A stretch of DNA of 62,538 nt from Coprinus comatus (GCA_034638255.1 JAWPGT010000107.1:1-62538), one strand, 5' to 3'. Shown: positions 23,548 to 35,067, numbered from the stretch's first letter. The notes: generated by a model from the letters alone, not told the origin. A program made the numbers and translations.

Positions 23548-26500
23548 ATGACAGATCAGTACTACAGCATATTGCAGCATCAAAAATCTGCCTCCAAAAG
23601 CAACAAGAAGAAATGTATGGAACTACTACTCACCACATCAAAGGGGGGTTGGACACCACACAAGAGACAATTACTGAGGGATCATCAGATCATCATGATG
23701 ATTTCTATACTGCAACTGAGTCAGCATGGAAACATTTTTGGACAGAGATAGAAGAGAACATACATGAGAAGACTCCTGATGATGATATACAATGGTTAGG
23801 TAAAGGATCACCACCATTGTGATACTACAAAACTTTTCCAAAGCTAGCTGGAGTACCTCTTGGATAAGCAAAGACAGTTTTTGAGAAGTGGAAGGAAGTG
23901 GGAATAGCCAAAGGGGATTCTTTTGCAAACAAGGCTGAGTGGGAACTGGCAAGTTGGTTAGTAAGACATGTTGGTCATAATACAACAGATGAATTTTTGA
24001 AGTTAAAGGCAGTACATACCACTGGTGTTTCTTTGAATCAGAGAATTATAACTTATTAATCTAATAGACCAAAGATCTGTCAGTGGATTTCCTTTGGGGT
24101 AAACTTGCAGATCTGATTCCCATTATCACTATTCTATGATATCCATGTGCTACCATTTGCCACCTGTTGTTATGAACCCAACCAAATTGGAGAGTTCTGA
24201 TCCTGATGATGAACCAAATCAAACTATTTTGATTCTCTTACCAAGCTGGTCACATGCTGAGTCCAATGACTCAGACTCCAAACTGGAGTACCACTCTGTG
24301 GAAGATGATCCTACTACTCTCTAGAAGAACTATTTATAGTTCTGCACAGTATGTATAGCCTTGGGAACTTACTACAAACTATGTATATACAGACACACAG
24401 CCATATACCTATGTACATTGAAATAGCCACTAATACACAGCAACTTAGGCATGTAGTAGAATGGACTAATAGTTTTTTTATACTTCTTTATGTCTCTCAG
24501 AACCCAAGTAGATAGTTCTCTTGTTGTGTATATTGTTCTCTACTTGTCTAGACACTCATAGCCACTGTAGTTGACTAGTAATTACTCACAGACTACCAGT
24601 ACATAGATATCTCTAGAACTTAGTCTAGATAGGTATAAATACACATGTACTAGTAGGGTTAAAAGCCAGGCTTTTAACTGGTTAATTCTAACTCATTATT
24701 ATCCCAAAATGGTCCTAGCCACTGGGCACTAGGATACTAATTGGAAGGATAGTAGTGAAGATTGCCAGCTTGTTCCCATACAGTGCTTGTGTTAAATTCA
24801 CAGGCATCTAATGGTTTGAGGTCTTAACACCTGTCCTCCTCATGTTGTTCCCATCTGTCAATCTTTTATTATCATATGTCTTCTATTTCTCATGTTGTCT
24901 ATTCTTGTTATCACATGTGAATTACATGTTGTATATATATGTAGCATACAAGTACTGTAGTCCTTGTCTGCTTACACCTGAATACAACACTTGTGGCATC
25001 CTACACTCAGCTAAGGTGTTCATCTTAGTACTTCATGTCTTTGTCATATTCCAACAAGATCAGTATATATTCGCATCAAAAATGGTGATGTTAAAGAAAA
25101 TAGATAACCTACCTAAAGGTCCAAGGTGGTCATATAGGATTCTAAGTGTTCAAGGAGATAACCCAGGACCCAATAGTGAAATAATGACAGAAGATCTAGA
25201 GTTGTGGATCAGGGATCCAATTGAATGTATTAGAATGGGAAACCCAATGCTTAAAGAACATCTTTTGTACACACCTGAGAAAGTTTACAAAACACATATA
25301 CCTGATGAGAAACATTGCATATATGATGAGATGTGGACAGGAGACTGGTGGTGGAAGGTTCAGGTAAGTTTATTCTGTTCTTGGATGCTGATATAGGGTA
25401 GAAAGACTTACATGAATATTAGGAGTCACTTCCCAAAGGAGCAACTGTTGCCCCTCTTATTTTGGCATCAGATAAAACAAAACTCTCCCAATTTCAGGGA
25501 GATAAGGAGGTTTGGCCAGTGTATCTGACCATTGGAAATATATCTAAAGAAATGAGAAGAAAACATTCAGAATGGGCAATAGTTTTAATTGGTTACTTAC
25601 CAGTTCTGAAGTTTGATTGTTTTGGGAACAAAACTGAATCCCTCTAGAAGTACAGATTCTTTCATTGGTGCATGAAACATCTCCTAGAATCTTTATTTGA
25701 GGCAGGAAGAACTGGAGTTGCAATGACATGTGCCAATAACTTGATCAGGCAGGTCTATCCAATCCTCTGCTCATATGTTGCAGATTTCCCAGAGCAATGT
25801 CTTGTCACCTGTTGTATGGAATTGTGTTGTCCACTGTGTCTTATCAAAGCAGAGAAAAGGGGGGATGGGCTTGTGGGAGGGAAAAGGTCAATGGAGAAGA
25901 ACTTAAACCTATTAGATGCACATCAATGAGGAAGAAATCCAAAAGAATTTGAAGAAATGGGCTTACAGGCAGTATATGAGCCCTTCTGGAAAGACCTCCC
26001 TCATGGCAACATTTTTATGTGCTTCACTCCAGATTTGCCACATCAACTTTATAAAGGGATCTTCAAAGATTATCTGGTTCATTGGTGTCAGTTAGCAATG
26101 GGAGAAGCAAAAATGGACAAGCAATTTAAATATATCACCAATTATCCACAGCTTCAGAATTTTAACAATGGTATATCTCATTTGTCTCACAGTGGACTGG
26201 GATGGAACATAAAGAGATAGAGTGAGTTTTGATTGGGTTGTTGGTAGGAGGTGTACAAATGAAGGTACTTCATGTGACACATGCACTCCTGGACTTCATT
26301 TACTATGTGTTGTTTACTAGTTACATGCATCAAAGTCTCATGCATCTCCAGGATGCACTTGCATGTTTTTACCAGCACAAAGATGTGTTCATCCATAATG
26401 GTACTCACCAGCATTTCCATCTACCAAAACTCCACTCCCTTTGTCACTATGAAGAGTCTATCCATGCTTTGGGCTCTGCTGATGGATACAACACTGAGTC

Positions 26501-27470
26501 TCCAGAGCAGCTTCATATCAACTTTGCAAAATCTGCTTACTGGGCAAGTAATAAAAAGGACTATGTTATCCAGATGATAGTCTGGATGCAACAACATGAG
26601 TCCCTGTGGCTACATCAGTCCTATATTTCCTAGCTGGATAATATACTGACCAATGAGGTTGAGGCTGAACTCAATAGAGAAAATGGCACCAATGCCAACT
26701 TAGACCCAGACTCAGATGATGGTTTTGAGTTGGATGATGGTCTGTCACCACCCCAATCATTGACCTATGCACCCACCAACACCTACTGGATTGCCAAAAC
26801 GCCCCCTCTTTGCCATTACGCTGTAATAGCAATCATAGAAAAGTTCTATGCAATCCATTTTCTTGAGGTGCTAACCACATACCTCAAAGCACAGGCACAC
26901 TCATCCCATTCCCTTCCCATTCTTACTAACATCCATGATACATTCTGCCTTTACAAACAGGCTGATCTTGTGGTATCCCCTTCTCCCCACATTAATATTC
27001 ATCCTCATCTGCAATGCATATGAACTTGACCCTTGAAATTATCTAGTACCAAAAGTTGGAAGGAGTGCATGGAGGTTTGACACTGTCTTGGTAGTTAAGG
27101 ATCTCAACCTTTATAAGTCTGGTAAAGGACTTGAAGGTGAGTATCCTTTTTCATTATCTTTTTCACTTTCTCATTATTCTGAAGGTTTACAGGCTGTGCA
27201 TATCCATGTAATCTTTGAGCTACCCTCCATCTTTCAGGCTGGAAATAATATTATGCACCACCTGCTGGTGTATCTTGAGTGGTACACAAAGTTTGGGGCA
27301 GTTGACTCAACTAGTGGCTTTCATGTAGCCTACTTTCTCTAGATTGGGTGAATGTCAAACAGCAGTTCTACCACTCTTGTATGTGGTTGATGCTTGTCAT
27401 TTAATTCCCCAGATCATCAGAAATACAGATCCCAATCTGCTCTGGACACCTTTTAATGTTCTCAACATGC
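23548..27470 (+). pseudogene. Plavaka-type (CACTA-like) transposase, decayed
   Basis: Pieces in order: NKAEWELASWLVRHVGHN (about 23925), GPRWSYRILSVQGDNPGP (about 25120), LELWIRDPIECIR, DEMWTGDWWWKVQ (about 25325), ASDKTKLSQFQGDKEVWPVY (25465), LTIGNISKEMRR, IGYLPVLKFDCFGNKTESL, YPILCSYVADFPEQCLV (25760), TPDLPHQLYKGIFKDYLVHW (26030), and C-terminal LYKSGKGLE with LVYLEWYTKFGAVD (27110-27300). This order is characteristic of the basidiomycete Plavaka superfamily, a CACTA/EnSpm-related cut-and-paste family. Stops, frameshifts and a low-coding stretch at 24330-24900 show it is inactive. Terminal repeats were not found. The right end runs into LINE #3. Confidence 0.85.
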
Positions 27471-28522
27471 ATCACTTCTTGATTTAGTACCACCACCTAC
27501 CTTTTTTGGAATCATCACCCCCAGTATTGTATTTCGCCTATTCCTCAACAACGAGTGGACTGGTTCTCTTGAAATTTGGTACACCCCATGGCCAAAACAC
27601 CACCCATACTCCCTCAAAGTTTCAGGGGAAACGGACACCGTTGCGATGTGCGCCAGTCCAATCATCCTCCTGACCCCCCCATTACAAGTTCCAGCTCCTC
27701 CAGCTCTACTGACACCCCTAGGGGTTGTCCATCCAACCCTGTAGACCCCTCCAGCACTGCCAGGGACCACTACACCACTGCTATTTCTGCCCAAAGTCGC
27801 AGAAGCAGCCCTACTCACTCCAGGAGGTCTGTTTCCTTATCAGCAACCTCATCTCCCCTCAGAGACAGCTCTATTCCACCTCCTCTTGGTTCACCTTTCC
27901 ATATGGAAGGTACTGAGGACTCTATCTCTCATGTTCTTTCTTTATCTGGCAATCTGGAGCGATCTGAGGAGGAAATTGAGGTTGTTACAAGCTCTGTTGG
28001 CATTTTAGCTAAGTGGCTTAATTCTTCTGCTGCCTCCTTCAACTGGGACTCTCTAGACAGGCAGTCTACCCTCCTTGCTGGTGCTTTGGCCTCCCTAGGC
28101 CAGAGCATCTCCACTTCTGGCTGGTCTACAGTCAACACCTCCCTCTAGGACCAAACCACCTTAGGTGATGTTCTTGGACATATCTTTGGACCTTCTGATG
28201 ATGGCTTGAGTGCTCCACCCCTTCTCCCATCCCCTCAACACCCTCCTCCTGCACCTCCTTTGCCAGAGGATATCTTTATAATGCCTCCTAGACTACCCAA
28301 CCCACTAGGAGACTCTGACTTCACTCCTGTCCCTCCCAAGAAGAAGAGGGCTAGAAACAACACTCTATCTCCCCAACAACCACCTGTGAAGAGGCCCAAC
28401 CTCCTAGGTCCCCCTCCTCCTGTCCCACCTCTTGCCACCAAGCCTCACCCCTCCAAGCACTCGTTTGCTCAAGTCACAAAGCAGAATGCTTCCTCATCCT
28501 CCTGGAACTCTTCTAAGCTAGA
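27471..28522 (+). mobile_element. LINE #3, 5' fragment with ORF1 N-terminal part
   Basis: The start ATCACTTCTTGATTTAG matches the 5' end of LINE #2 near 49041, as does the following 5' UTR. ORF1 begins near 27576 (MVHPMAKTPPILP) and encodes a Ser/Pro-rich N-terminus, then KWLNSSAASFNWDSL and, after a TAG at 28146, PPPVPPLATKPHPSKHSFAQ, which corresponds to PPVVPLATKPKGRRTFAQAA in LINE #2. Coding stops where the Gypsy LTR begins at 28523 and the rest of this LINE does not reappear beyond the Gypsy element. Confidence 0.8.
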
Positions 28523-28729
28523 TGTTATAATCTTGCCTATACCTCTGTTTTGGTATAGACAATGTTACAATGGACCTCTTCAAGGTGCTCATAGGAGGGG
28601 AACATCTACTCTTACTGAGACTACTTTCAGGAAATAACCTCCACAGTACTCTGACTGTAGATCACAGGTGTTCCTTACTAATGAGCCATTTATATAAGAG
28701 TTAGAGCTGACTCCAAGTTCTAGGGTTAT

Positions 28730-28978
28730 GTAAGAAGAGAAAAGTGACCACACCAGGGATTGAACCCGGGACCACCCAAATGTGCATTGGGAGCTCTAAC
28801 CACTGAGCTATATGGCCTTAGGTATTGTAGGAACTGATACTAGATATATGTACCAGGGTATAGTCTTGTTTCCCAGTCACTGGCTCAAGCAGGGGCATGG
28901 GCACTGTGTAACATAGCGTGGGAACTCAGAGGACCTGACCTGTCAGGTGACTTGTCCTGTCATCACCTGACAGGTTAT
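28730..28978. mobile_element. 249-bp tRNA-bearing insert, target repeat GGTTAT
   Basis: This segment is absent from the sister LTR, and GGTTAT occurs immediately before it (28724-28729) and again at its end (28973-28978). It holds a complete tRNA-like gene near its left edge (minus strand) and about 155 nt of unrelated sequence. Near the right edge CCTGTCAGGTGA and its reverse complement TCACCTGACAGG form a 12-13-bp hairpin that overlaps the junction. The tRNA sits at the 3' end in tRNA orientation, the reverse of an ordinary tRNA-headed SINE. Confidence 0.75.
28745..28817 (-). tRNA. tRNA-like sequence (anticodon position CAC), likely pseudogene
   Basis: A full cloverleaf can be drawn: 7-bp acceptor stem GGCCATA/TGTGGTC with two G-U pairs, D-arm GCTC..GAGC, anticodon stem CCCAA/TTGGG with loop TGCACAT, five-nt variable loop and T-arm CCGGG-TTCAATC-CCTGG. 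A-box-like TAGCTCAGTGGTTAGAGC and B-box-like GGTTCAATCC are present, and TTTT follows at 28743-28740 as a Pol III terminator. Position 33 is G instead of the nearly universal U, and the triplet at 34-36 is CAC, so it is better viewed as a tRNA-derived module than a working tRNA-Val. Confidence 0.55.
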
Positions 28979-29615
28979 CAAGCAGAGGATGATGAGTGAG
29001 ATAGAGAGAGAACTGAACAAGAGTATTAAGCTGAAGCTTAATCTCTGTTGCTGTCCATGTATTTATACAACTACGAGTACAGGTTGTAGGCTGTGCACAA
29101 TACATGTGAGACAGGAGGGTGAAACTATCTACTGCTGAAACAACAAGTGGAAGCATGTAGAAACTACTAGTCTGAGGCTGTACAAAACACTAGTCCAAGG
29201 CTATGCGAAATGAGTAAGAGAAAAGTATACTATCATCCATCATTAGTCCTAATGATTAGTTGTGATAAATATGAAACTGTAACATTATCCCCTTTCTAGA
29301 GAACTAGTCCATAGTTCATAAATAATAGTTCAAGGTAATAGTCCAGATGAGAATAAAAGAAAAGTACTCAAGGAACATAAGTCCACGTTTAGACACATCT
29401 GTCATAGTGAGAGGGTCGAGTTTGGTAGGCAGGCAGCGGAGTGGGTGGTCTGGCAGGAAGAGGGTGGCATACTGCTGAAGTGGGAATTTCCCAAAGAGGA
29501 GGTGTGTGTGAAATGCAGTGTAGGAATTGGGAGGGGTGACAGATTTCATCTACTTGGCAGTTATCTTGCTCATCTTGATAGGTGACTCTGTTGGGTGGCA
29601 ATCTGGGGTTGACCC

Positions 29616-29911
29616 TGTAAGCGCAGGAACGTAGAGCACAACGGGATGCGTAGATTAACAAAGGAACAAAGTTGATTGATTAAGAAATGAATGAGATACA
29701 CTGCAGACAATGGTATGAGACTTGGAACATGAAGTTATACTATAACTACTCACCTGCAGACAATGGTATGAGACTAGAAGGTCACCAAGTGTCTGCAGGA
29801 CACTTCTACAAGCTGTGACATCACACAGTAACACCACATGATCAGAAAAGCAATCACAAGCTACAACTCCATCAACTCCTGATATTGGGACTGCCTGGAG
29901 CAATCCTGACA
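29616..29911. mobile_element. Solo LTR of Copia C family, TSD GACCC
   Basis: TGTAAGCGCAGG..AATCCTGACA, 296 bp, bounded by direct GACCC (29611-29615 and 29912-29916). It is a clean insertion into the 3' part of the Gypsy element. A short open frame it contains is not a gene. Confidence 0.92.
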
Positions 29912-30036
29912 GACCCACGGTCTGACATCTCCTCTATAGTTTCCATCATTCTCCAGGTTGGTAGGAAAGGGGCATTCATTTGTGAGGGGAGTGAGGGTTC
30001 AACAAGCCAGGATTTGATCCAATGTAGGATGAGTGG

Positions 30037-31735
30037 TTAACAAGTAAGTGGTGGTGAATTCAGGGTTTCAGTTCTCATCAAGATGTCAAGGGAGAGGAGT
30101 GAGGAGGGAGGAAGTATGTCTGACACAATGAAATTGTAAACCATGAGCCTTCTGGGTACCAAAGATTTCAGGAGTGATTTGATTTTGTGCTCTTGTGAGT
30201 GCAATGGGAGTGGCTGGTTCCAGGGGCTTGGGAGTATTGAGTCGAGAAACAATGACTGGGGATGTGGGTTGATTCTTGCAAGTCCAGGAATAATGTCCCA
30301 TGGTATTGCAGAATCGGCATTGGTAGTCAGGGCATGATGATCCAATGTGTCTGACTAATCCACAGACAATGCAACTGTAATCGTAACACTTCTTTTCTTC
30401 ATCAGTGAACTGGTTGTAGACCAGTAGGGGAATGTCTCTCTTCATGATGTCCTCTTTCAACTTGTAAACTGGGAACCTTCCAAACTGTTGCTCAAAATCC
30501 TCAGAACTGATGATCTTATCAGCCAGTTCCCTTAATGATGATGCATAGTGAACTGCTCTTGATGACTCAAATGGTGGGTTGGAGATATTTCATAAGAAAC
30601 GGGCCTCTCATCGGTTTGGGGGATAGTAAAGAGTGGGCATAGTGTATTGATATGGATATCTGGAGCCAAGGTTGGCAAATGGATGGTCTGGGGCAATTGG
30701 ATGGGTGTAGGGGGTGTCAGTAAGGAGATTGGCAGGAGGAACCTGGCTAGCTGGGAGGCTGGGGTTCTCACATCCAACATTTCTAGGAACATCCAATCCC
30801 GTTGGGTTATCTGGTCGTGGAGGGTTGGTTGTGGGGGTAGAGGCTTCTGAGATCTCCGATGCATGGGCAAGGTACTTGGTAACGGTCTCCCCGAGTTGTC
30901 AAACAAAGTATAATTATGCCAAGCAACCAGGTGCGGAGGTAGGAGCATATTGTTCTGCTTGTGCTGTCAACACAATGTGGGTGAGGACATTCCAGAGTTC
31001 ATAGAGTTTCTCGAAATATGGAAGGGTGAGAAACTCGGCATTGGATCCAGCTGGTAATTCTCATGGTGCCTCTCCATCCTTGTAGTAGGAGAGCATGTTT
31101 GGATGTCCAACTCCCCTTCTCCAGTTATAGTGATTTCCCCATTCTGATGTACTTGAATTATGAATGGAGGGGGTGGCAGGTGCACTTCTTGGGTGAATTT
31201 CCATCGCAAATACTGGTTCAGGCAAGTTACCATCTAACCTAGAGGGTGCAGTGGTCAGTCGTTCAATGAGGGGAGAGACTGTGTCTGGGGTTGCGATACA
31301 GGGTATGGGGTGAGCAATGGGTGTCTCTGTTTGATCCATGGTAGGTGGAATGGCATTGAACCTTGCCAGGACAATGGCTGCAACAAGTTGGGGTTCTTCA
31401 ATCAGAGTTATTCCAGGTGGGTAAGTACCACAATTGATAAGAGTGTCAATGTGAAGGTGATTGAGAATGTGAGGAGGAATGTCTTCAATAGCAGTATCAA
31501 GAAGAATTTGAACTTCTGGATTGTCCAGTCAAAGTTGGTTAGGATCAAAAGCTGGATTGAGAGCAAGAGGAGTATTGATAGTTCCTGTTGTAGATACAGT
31601 TCGAGGGGGTGTGATTGCTGGTGAGAGAAATGTGTCATTGGTGACTGAGCTTAGGCTTGGTATGGAAGATGAATGAGAGGAGGGCAAGTATTCAAGAGGA
31701 GAGGGGCCTGAGGTGGAGTCTTGTTGTTGGGTCAT
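30037..31735 (-). pseudogene. Post-integrase ORF with two CCHC zinc knuckles
   Basis: The minus-strand start ATG at 31735 directly abuts the pol stop (TAA at 31738-31736). The product begins MTQQQDSTSGPSPLEYLPSS, is Pro/Ser/Thr-rich, and at about 30375-30285 carries two perfect CX2CX4HX4C motifs, CIVCGLVRHIGSSC and CRFCNTMGHYSWTC, 8 residues apart. Such knuckles normally belong to Gag nucleocapsid, which precedes pol. Here the ORF follows the chromodomain. A few in-frame stops interrupt it. It may be a displaced gag, a genuine third ORF, or captured sequence; the first half has no recognisable domain. Confidence 0.6.
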
Positions 31736-33250
31736 TTATATCTGCGAGTGGGGGGTAGAGAGTGTCTTCTTTGGAGGAGCTTTTTTAAGTGAAAGGTGAT
31801 GGTTCTTCTGGTATTCTCCAAACAGTTCTTTTGCTGAATCTGAAACATTCTCTTCTGGTTCCCAAGTATTCTCTGAGTCAGGAAATCCCTTCCATTTGAT
31901 CAAATACTTCATCTTGTTTCTACTCCTTTTGTGATTGATGATTGCTTCAACTTCCCAGTGTTCTTCTCCATCTATCAAATCAGGGATGGTTTCAGAGGAG
32001 GGCTTATTTGGGTTGATCTCATTTTAAACTGTGGGTTTCAACAGAGCCACATGAAACATATTGTAGATCTTCCATGAAGTTGGTAGAAGAAGTTGATAAG
32101 TCAGAGGTCCTTTGCATTTTAGGATCTTGAAGGGACCTTGATGTTTTGGCTTGATCTTTGATGATTGGTATTGGATGGGAAGGTTCTTTGCATTTAGATA
32201 AACTTCATCCCCTTCATTATAGGTTGGATAATGAGGGTGTTTGACATGAGAAGATATCACTTTAGCTGCGGATTGATAGGCTAGCAGTGCTTTGTGTCTG
32301 AAACAATCAAGTTTTTGAACATGATCATTGACTGATGGTGCACCAGATTCTTCCATGATGTTGGGGAAGGATGGTGGATTCATTCCAGTCATAATTTCTA
32401 GTGGTGATTGTTTGTTGGCAGTATGGGGATGGGAGTTGTAACTGAATTTGAGAAGTGGAAGTGCATTGACCCAGTCATTTGGTTGGTTATTGCAGTAGAT
32501 TGAGAGATATGTTTCAATCTCTTGATTAGCTCATTCTGTTGCATCATCTGTTTGGGGATGGTATGCCATAGAAGGTTTCCAGTTGATCTGGAGCATCTTA
32601 AAGAACCTTTGGGCAGCTTTAGAAGCAAAACAAGGATCACGATCTGAGACAATAGTGTTGGGGGTACCAAACCGTTTGTAGAGATTGTTGATCAGGAGTT
32701 TAGAGATGTCGGTGAAAGTGCAGGTTTTTGACATTGGACAGAGTATTATCCCCTTCAATAATCTGGGATCTATCACAGATAATATAGAATCAAATTTTCT
32801 GCAAGGAGGGTGATTGGTGATCAGGTCCATAGCAATATCGCCAAAAATGTGCATAGATTTGGATGGAGGAAGTGGTTGGCATGGAGGTTTTGCAGGATTC
32901 TGATCAATCTTGAATTGTTGGCATTGTGGACAGGCTTTGACATAGTTGGTAATGAAATCATGCATTCCAGGCCATTTCACTATTAACTGAATTTGTCTTA
33001 ATGTTTCATCTATTCCAGGGTGGCCTGCAGAATGGTGATCATGATGTTGTGCTAGAAGCCATTGTTTCTCCTTCAGAGTGGGTTCTTGAGCAATTAAGGC
33101 AGGTTCAGTTGAAGTGGCATTTAAGAATAGCTTGTTTGGTAAAACCATAATGTCCACATTTTCTTCAGCAGAGTCAAAGTTATGATCTGGTCATCTAGAA
33201 AGTGCATCTGCAGCAGGAATTTCTTTCCCTGGTTTGTGTTTAATCACAGA
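31736..33250 (-). pseudogene. Gypsy integrase with chromodomain
   Basis: Minus strand from LTR_C edge: KPGKEIPAADALSR (end of the RNase H region), HHCC zinc motif HHDHHSAGHPG..KACPQCQQF, integrase core DLITNHP, SDRDPCFASK and YHPQTDDATE, the GPY/F-like region KHQGPFKILKCKGPLTYQL, and the chromodomain EHWEVEAIINHKRS..MKYLIKWKGFPDSENTWEP (31900-31800). In known chromoviruses this domain directs integration to marked heterochromatin. One stop after DDATE is TGA where Arg is usual; another stop precedes NEINPN. Upstream RT and protease are missing. Confidence 0.88.
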
Positions 33251-33253
33251 GTT

Positions 33254-33586
33254 TGTCAGGATTGCTCCAGGCAGTCCCAATGTCAGGAGTTGATGGAGTT
33301 GTAGATTGTGATTGCTTTTCTGATCATGTGGTGTTACTGTGTGATGTCACAGCTTGTAGAAGCGTCCTGCAGACACTTGGTGACCTTCTAGTCTCATACC
33401 ATTGTCTGCAGGTGAGTAGTTATAGTATAACTTCATGTTCCAAGTCTCATACCATTGTCTGCAGTGTATCTCACTCATTTCTTAATCAATCAACTTTGTT
33501 CCTTCATTAATCTATGCATTCCATTGTGCTCTACGTTCCTTCATTAATCTATGTGTTCCATTGTGCTCTACGTTCCTGCACTTACA
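33254..33586. repeat. Copia C-family LTR, 333 bp, at a rearrangement junction
   Basis: TGTCAGGATTGC..CACTTACA on the plus strand, 38 bp longer than the standard 295 because a ~37-bp segment starting TTCATTAATCTATG is duplicated near the right end. Flanks are GAGTT and CTGGG, so there is no target duplication. The Gypsy pol is cut here and RT does not appear on the other side. Confidence 0.85.
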
Positions 33587-34240
33587 CTGGGTGTGGGTGA
33601 TTGTGCACAAGAGTGGGTTTGTGAGTGGATAGAAGTGTCATTGGGTGATGAGGGATTGGGGTTGGGAGGATGAGTTCGGATAGGTGATGATGTAGGGAAT
33701 AGGTCTAGAGCAATGATTTTGTTGCGGACTGCGTTTCTAAGGTTTGCAAGTTCGTTGCTGTAGAATTGGGTTTGGGCTTGGTTGACATCAATATTAGTTG
33801 TAAGGTTGGGGTTTTCAAAGGTAGGTTGATAGAGTTCATCAACTGCCAAGTATAGGTCATAGGTGTTGATTTGGATAAGAAGCAAGGTAGATTTATAGGG
33901 TAGTAGGAAACGGAAGATGTAGTGGATGTCAGCAGTGATTTGAGAACTTCCTGCTTCATTGAGTTTGTGAAATCATTTCCAGGTATCAATGAGACAGCTT
34001 TGTTGATCATTTGAAAGTTTGACTCCTGGTGGAAGGTATCTCCTGACTGAAGGAGTTCCAAAGGTTGTGCTGACCTCTGGGATTTGTATGGTGGAGTCAA
34101 AGAGATCAACTAGTTCTTGTTCGTTTGCGTCTCTGGATATGGGAGGAGGGTTGGGTGGTTGTCTGGAAGACGAGGGAGTGGAAGAGGAAATTTGGTGGGA
34201 GGCAATTGTGGAAACTTGGGGTGCTGCTTGCTAAAGGCAG
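33587..34240 (-). pseudogene. Gypsy leader or gag-like remnant
   Basis: Minus-strand coding-like sequence in two frames, with LELLQSGDTFHQESNFQMI, INKAVSLIPGNDFTNSM and QFYSNELANLRNAVRNKI followed by a Pro/Ser/Thr-rich tail. There is no zinc knuckle. Its place between the 5' LTR and pol suggests gag, but similarity cannot be confirmed by eye. Confidence 0.35.
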
Positions 34241-34554
34241 CCCTTCTTCTTTAAGAGGGTATGTTCTCAGCCACTACTTGCTTAAGGTAGACCTGCTCAA
34301 TGGCAAGGTATGTTATCAGCCCAGATCTTGATTCTATGCATGAGGGTTTGTGCTAATTTTCCAAATAATGATGGTTGTGGGTTAGGTGGCTGTCAAAGGA
34401 ATAAAAGCAGAGGGTTGCAGAGACTCTGGTTAGGAGTTTGCATGGAGTTGGTTTGGGGAGGGTGATGAGTGCAGAGACCTGGGTTAGAGGTTTGTGGAGG
34501 AAGACAATGACAGAGATCCTGGTTAGGGATTTGTCGAGTTGTAGCTTAATACAA

Positions 34555-35067
34555 TGTTATAATCTTGCCTATACCTCTGTTTCAGTATAGACAATGCTAC
34601 GATGGACCTCTTCAAGGTGCTCATAGGAGGAGAACGTCTACTCTTACTGAGACTACTTTCAGGGGATGACCTCCACAGTACTCAGACTGTAGATCACAGG
34701 TGTTCCTTACTAGTAAGCTGTTTGTGCAAGAGTTAGAGCTGACTCCGAGTTCTAGGGTTATCAAGCTGAGGACAAAGAGCGAGATAGAGAGGGGATCAAC
34801 CTAGAAGGTGACAACTTAGAGTATTAAGCTGAAGCTTAATCTCTATTGCTGTCCATGTATTTATACAACTATGAGTACAGGTTGTAGGCTATGCTTGATA
34901 CATGTGAGATAGGAGAGTGAAACTATCTACAGCTGAAACAGTGAGTCAAACAACAAGTGGAAGTCTGTAGAAACTACTAGTCCAAGGCTATGTAAAATGA
35001 GTAAGAGAAAGTACACTATCATCCATCATTAGTTTTAATGAATTGTGATAAATATGAAACTGTAACA
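34555..35067 (-). repeat. Gypsy 5' LTR (513 bp)
   Basis: Plus-strand ends TGTTATAATC and CTGTAACA. It is the uninterrupted form of the LTR at 28523-29284 and joins Copia B directly at 35068. Confidence 0.88.

Larger units (their letters stand above)
28523..29284 (-). repeat. Gypsy 3' LTR, 762 bp with 249-bp insert
   Basis: Plus-strand ends are TGTTATAATC..CTGTAACA. It aligns with the other LTR at 34555-35067 (513 bp) except for an insert at 28730-28978 that accounts exactly for the 249-bp difference. Confidence 0.88.
28523..35067 (-). mobile_element. Rearranged chromodomain Ty3/Gypsy element
   Basis: On the minus strand: 5' LTR (34555-35067), a gag-like remnant, a Copia C-family LTR where protease-RT-RNase H should be, integrase plus chromodomain (33250-31736), an extra ORF with zinc knuckles (31735-30037), another inserted LTR, a purine tract AAAGGGGATAA and the 3' LTR (29284-28523). 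Outer flanks differ (CTAGA in LINE #3, AAATG in Copia B). The absence of RT makes it non-autonomous. Confidence 0.85.

Noticed and set aside
28730..28978. Classic 5'-tRNA-headed SINE
   Set aside because: In tRNA orientation the extra sequence lies upstream and the tRNA ends the insert, so the usual head-body-tail order does not fit.
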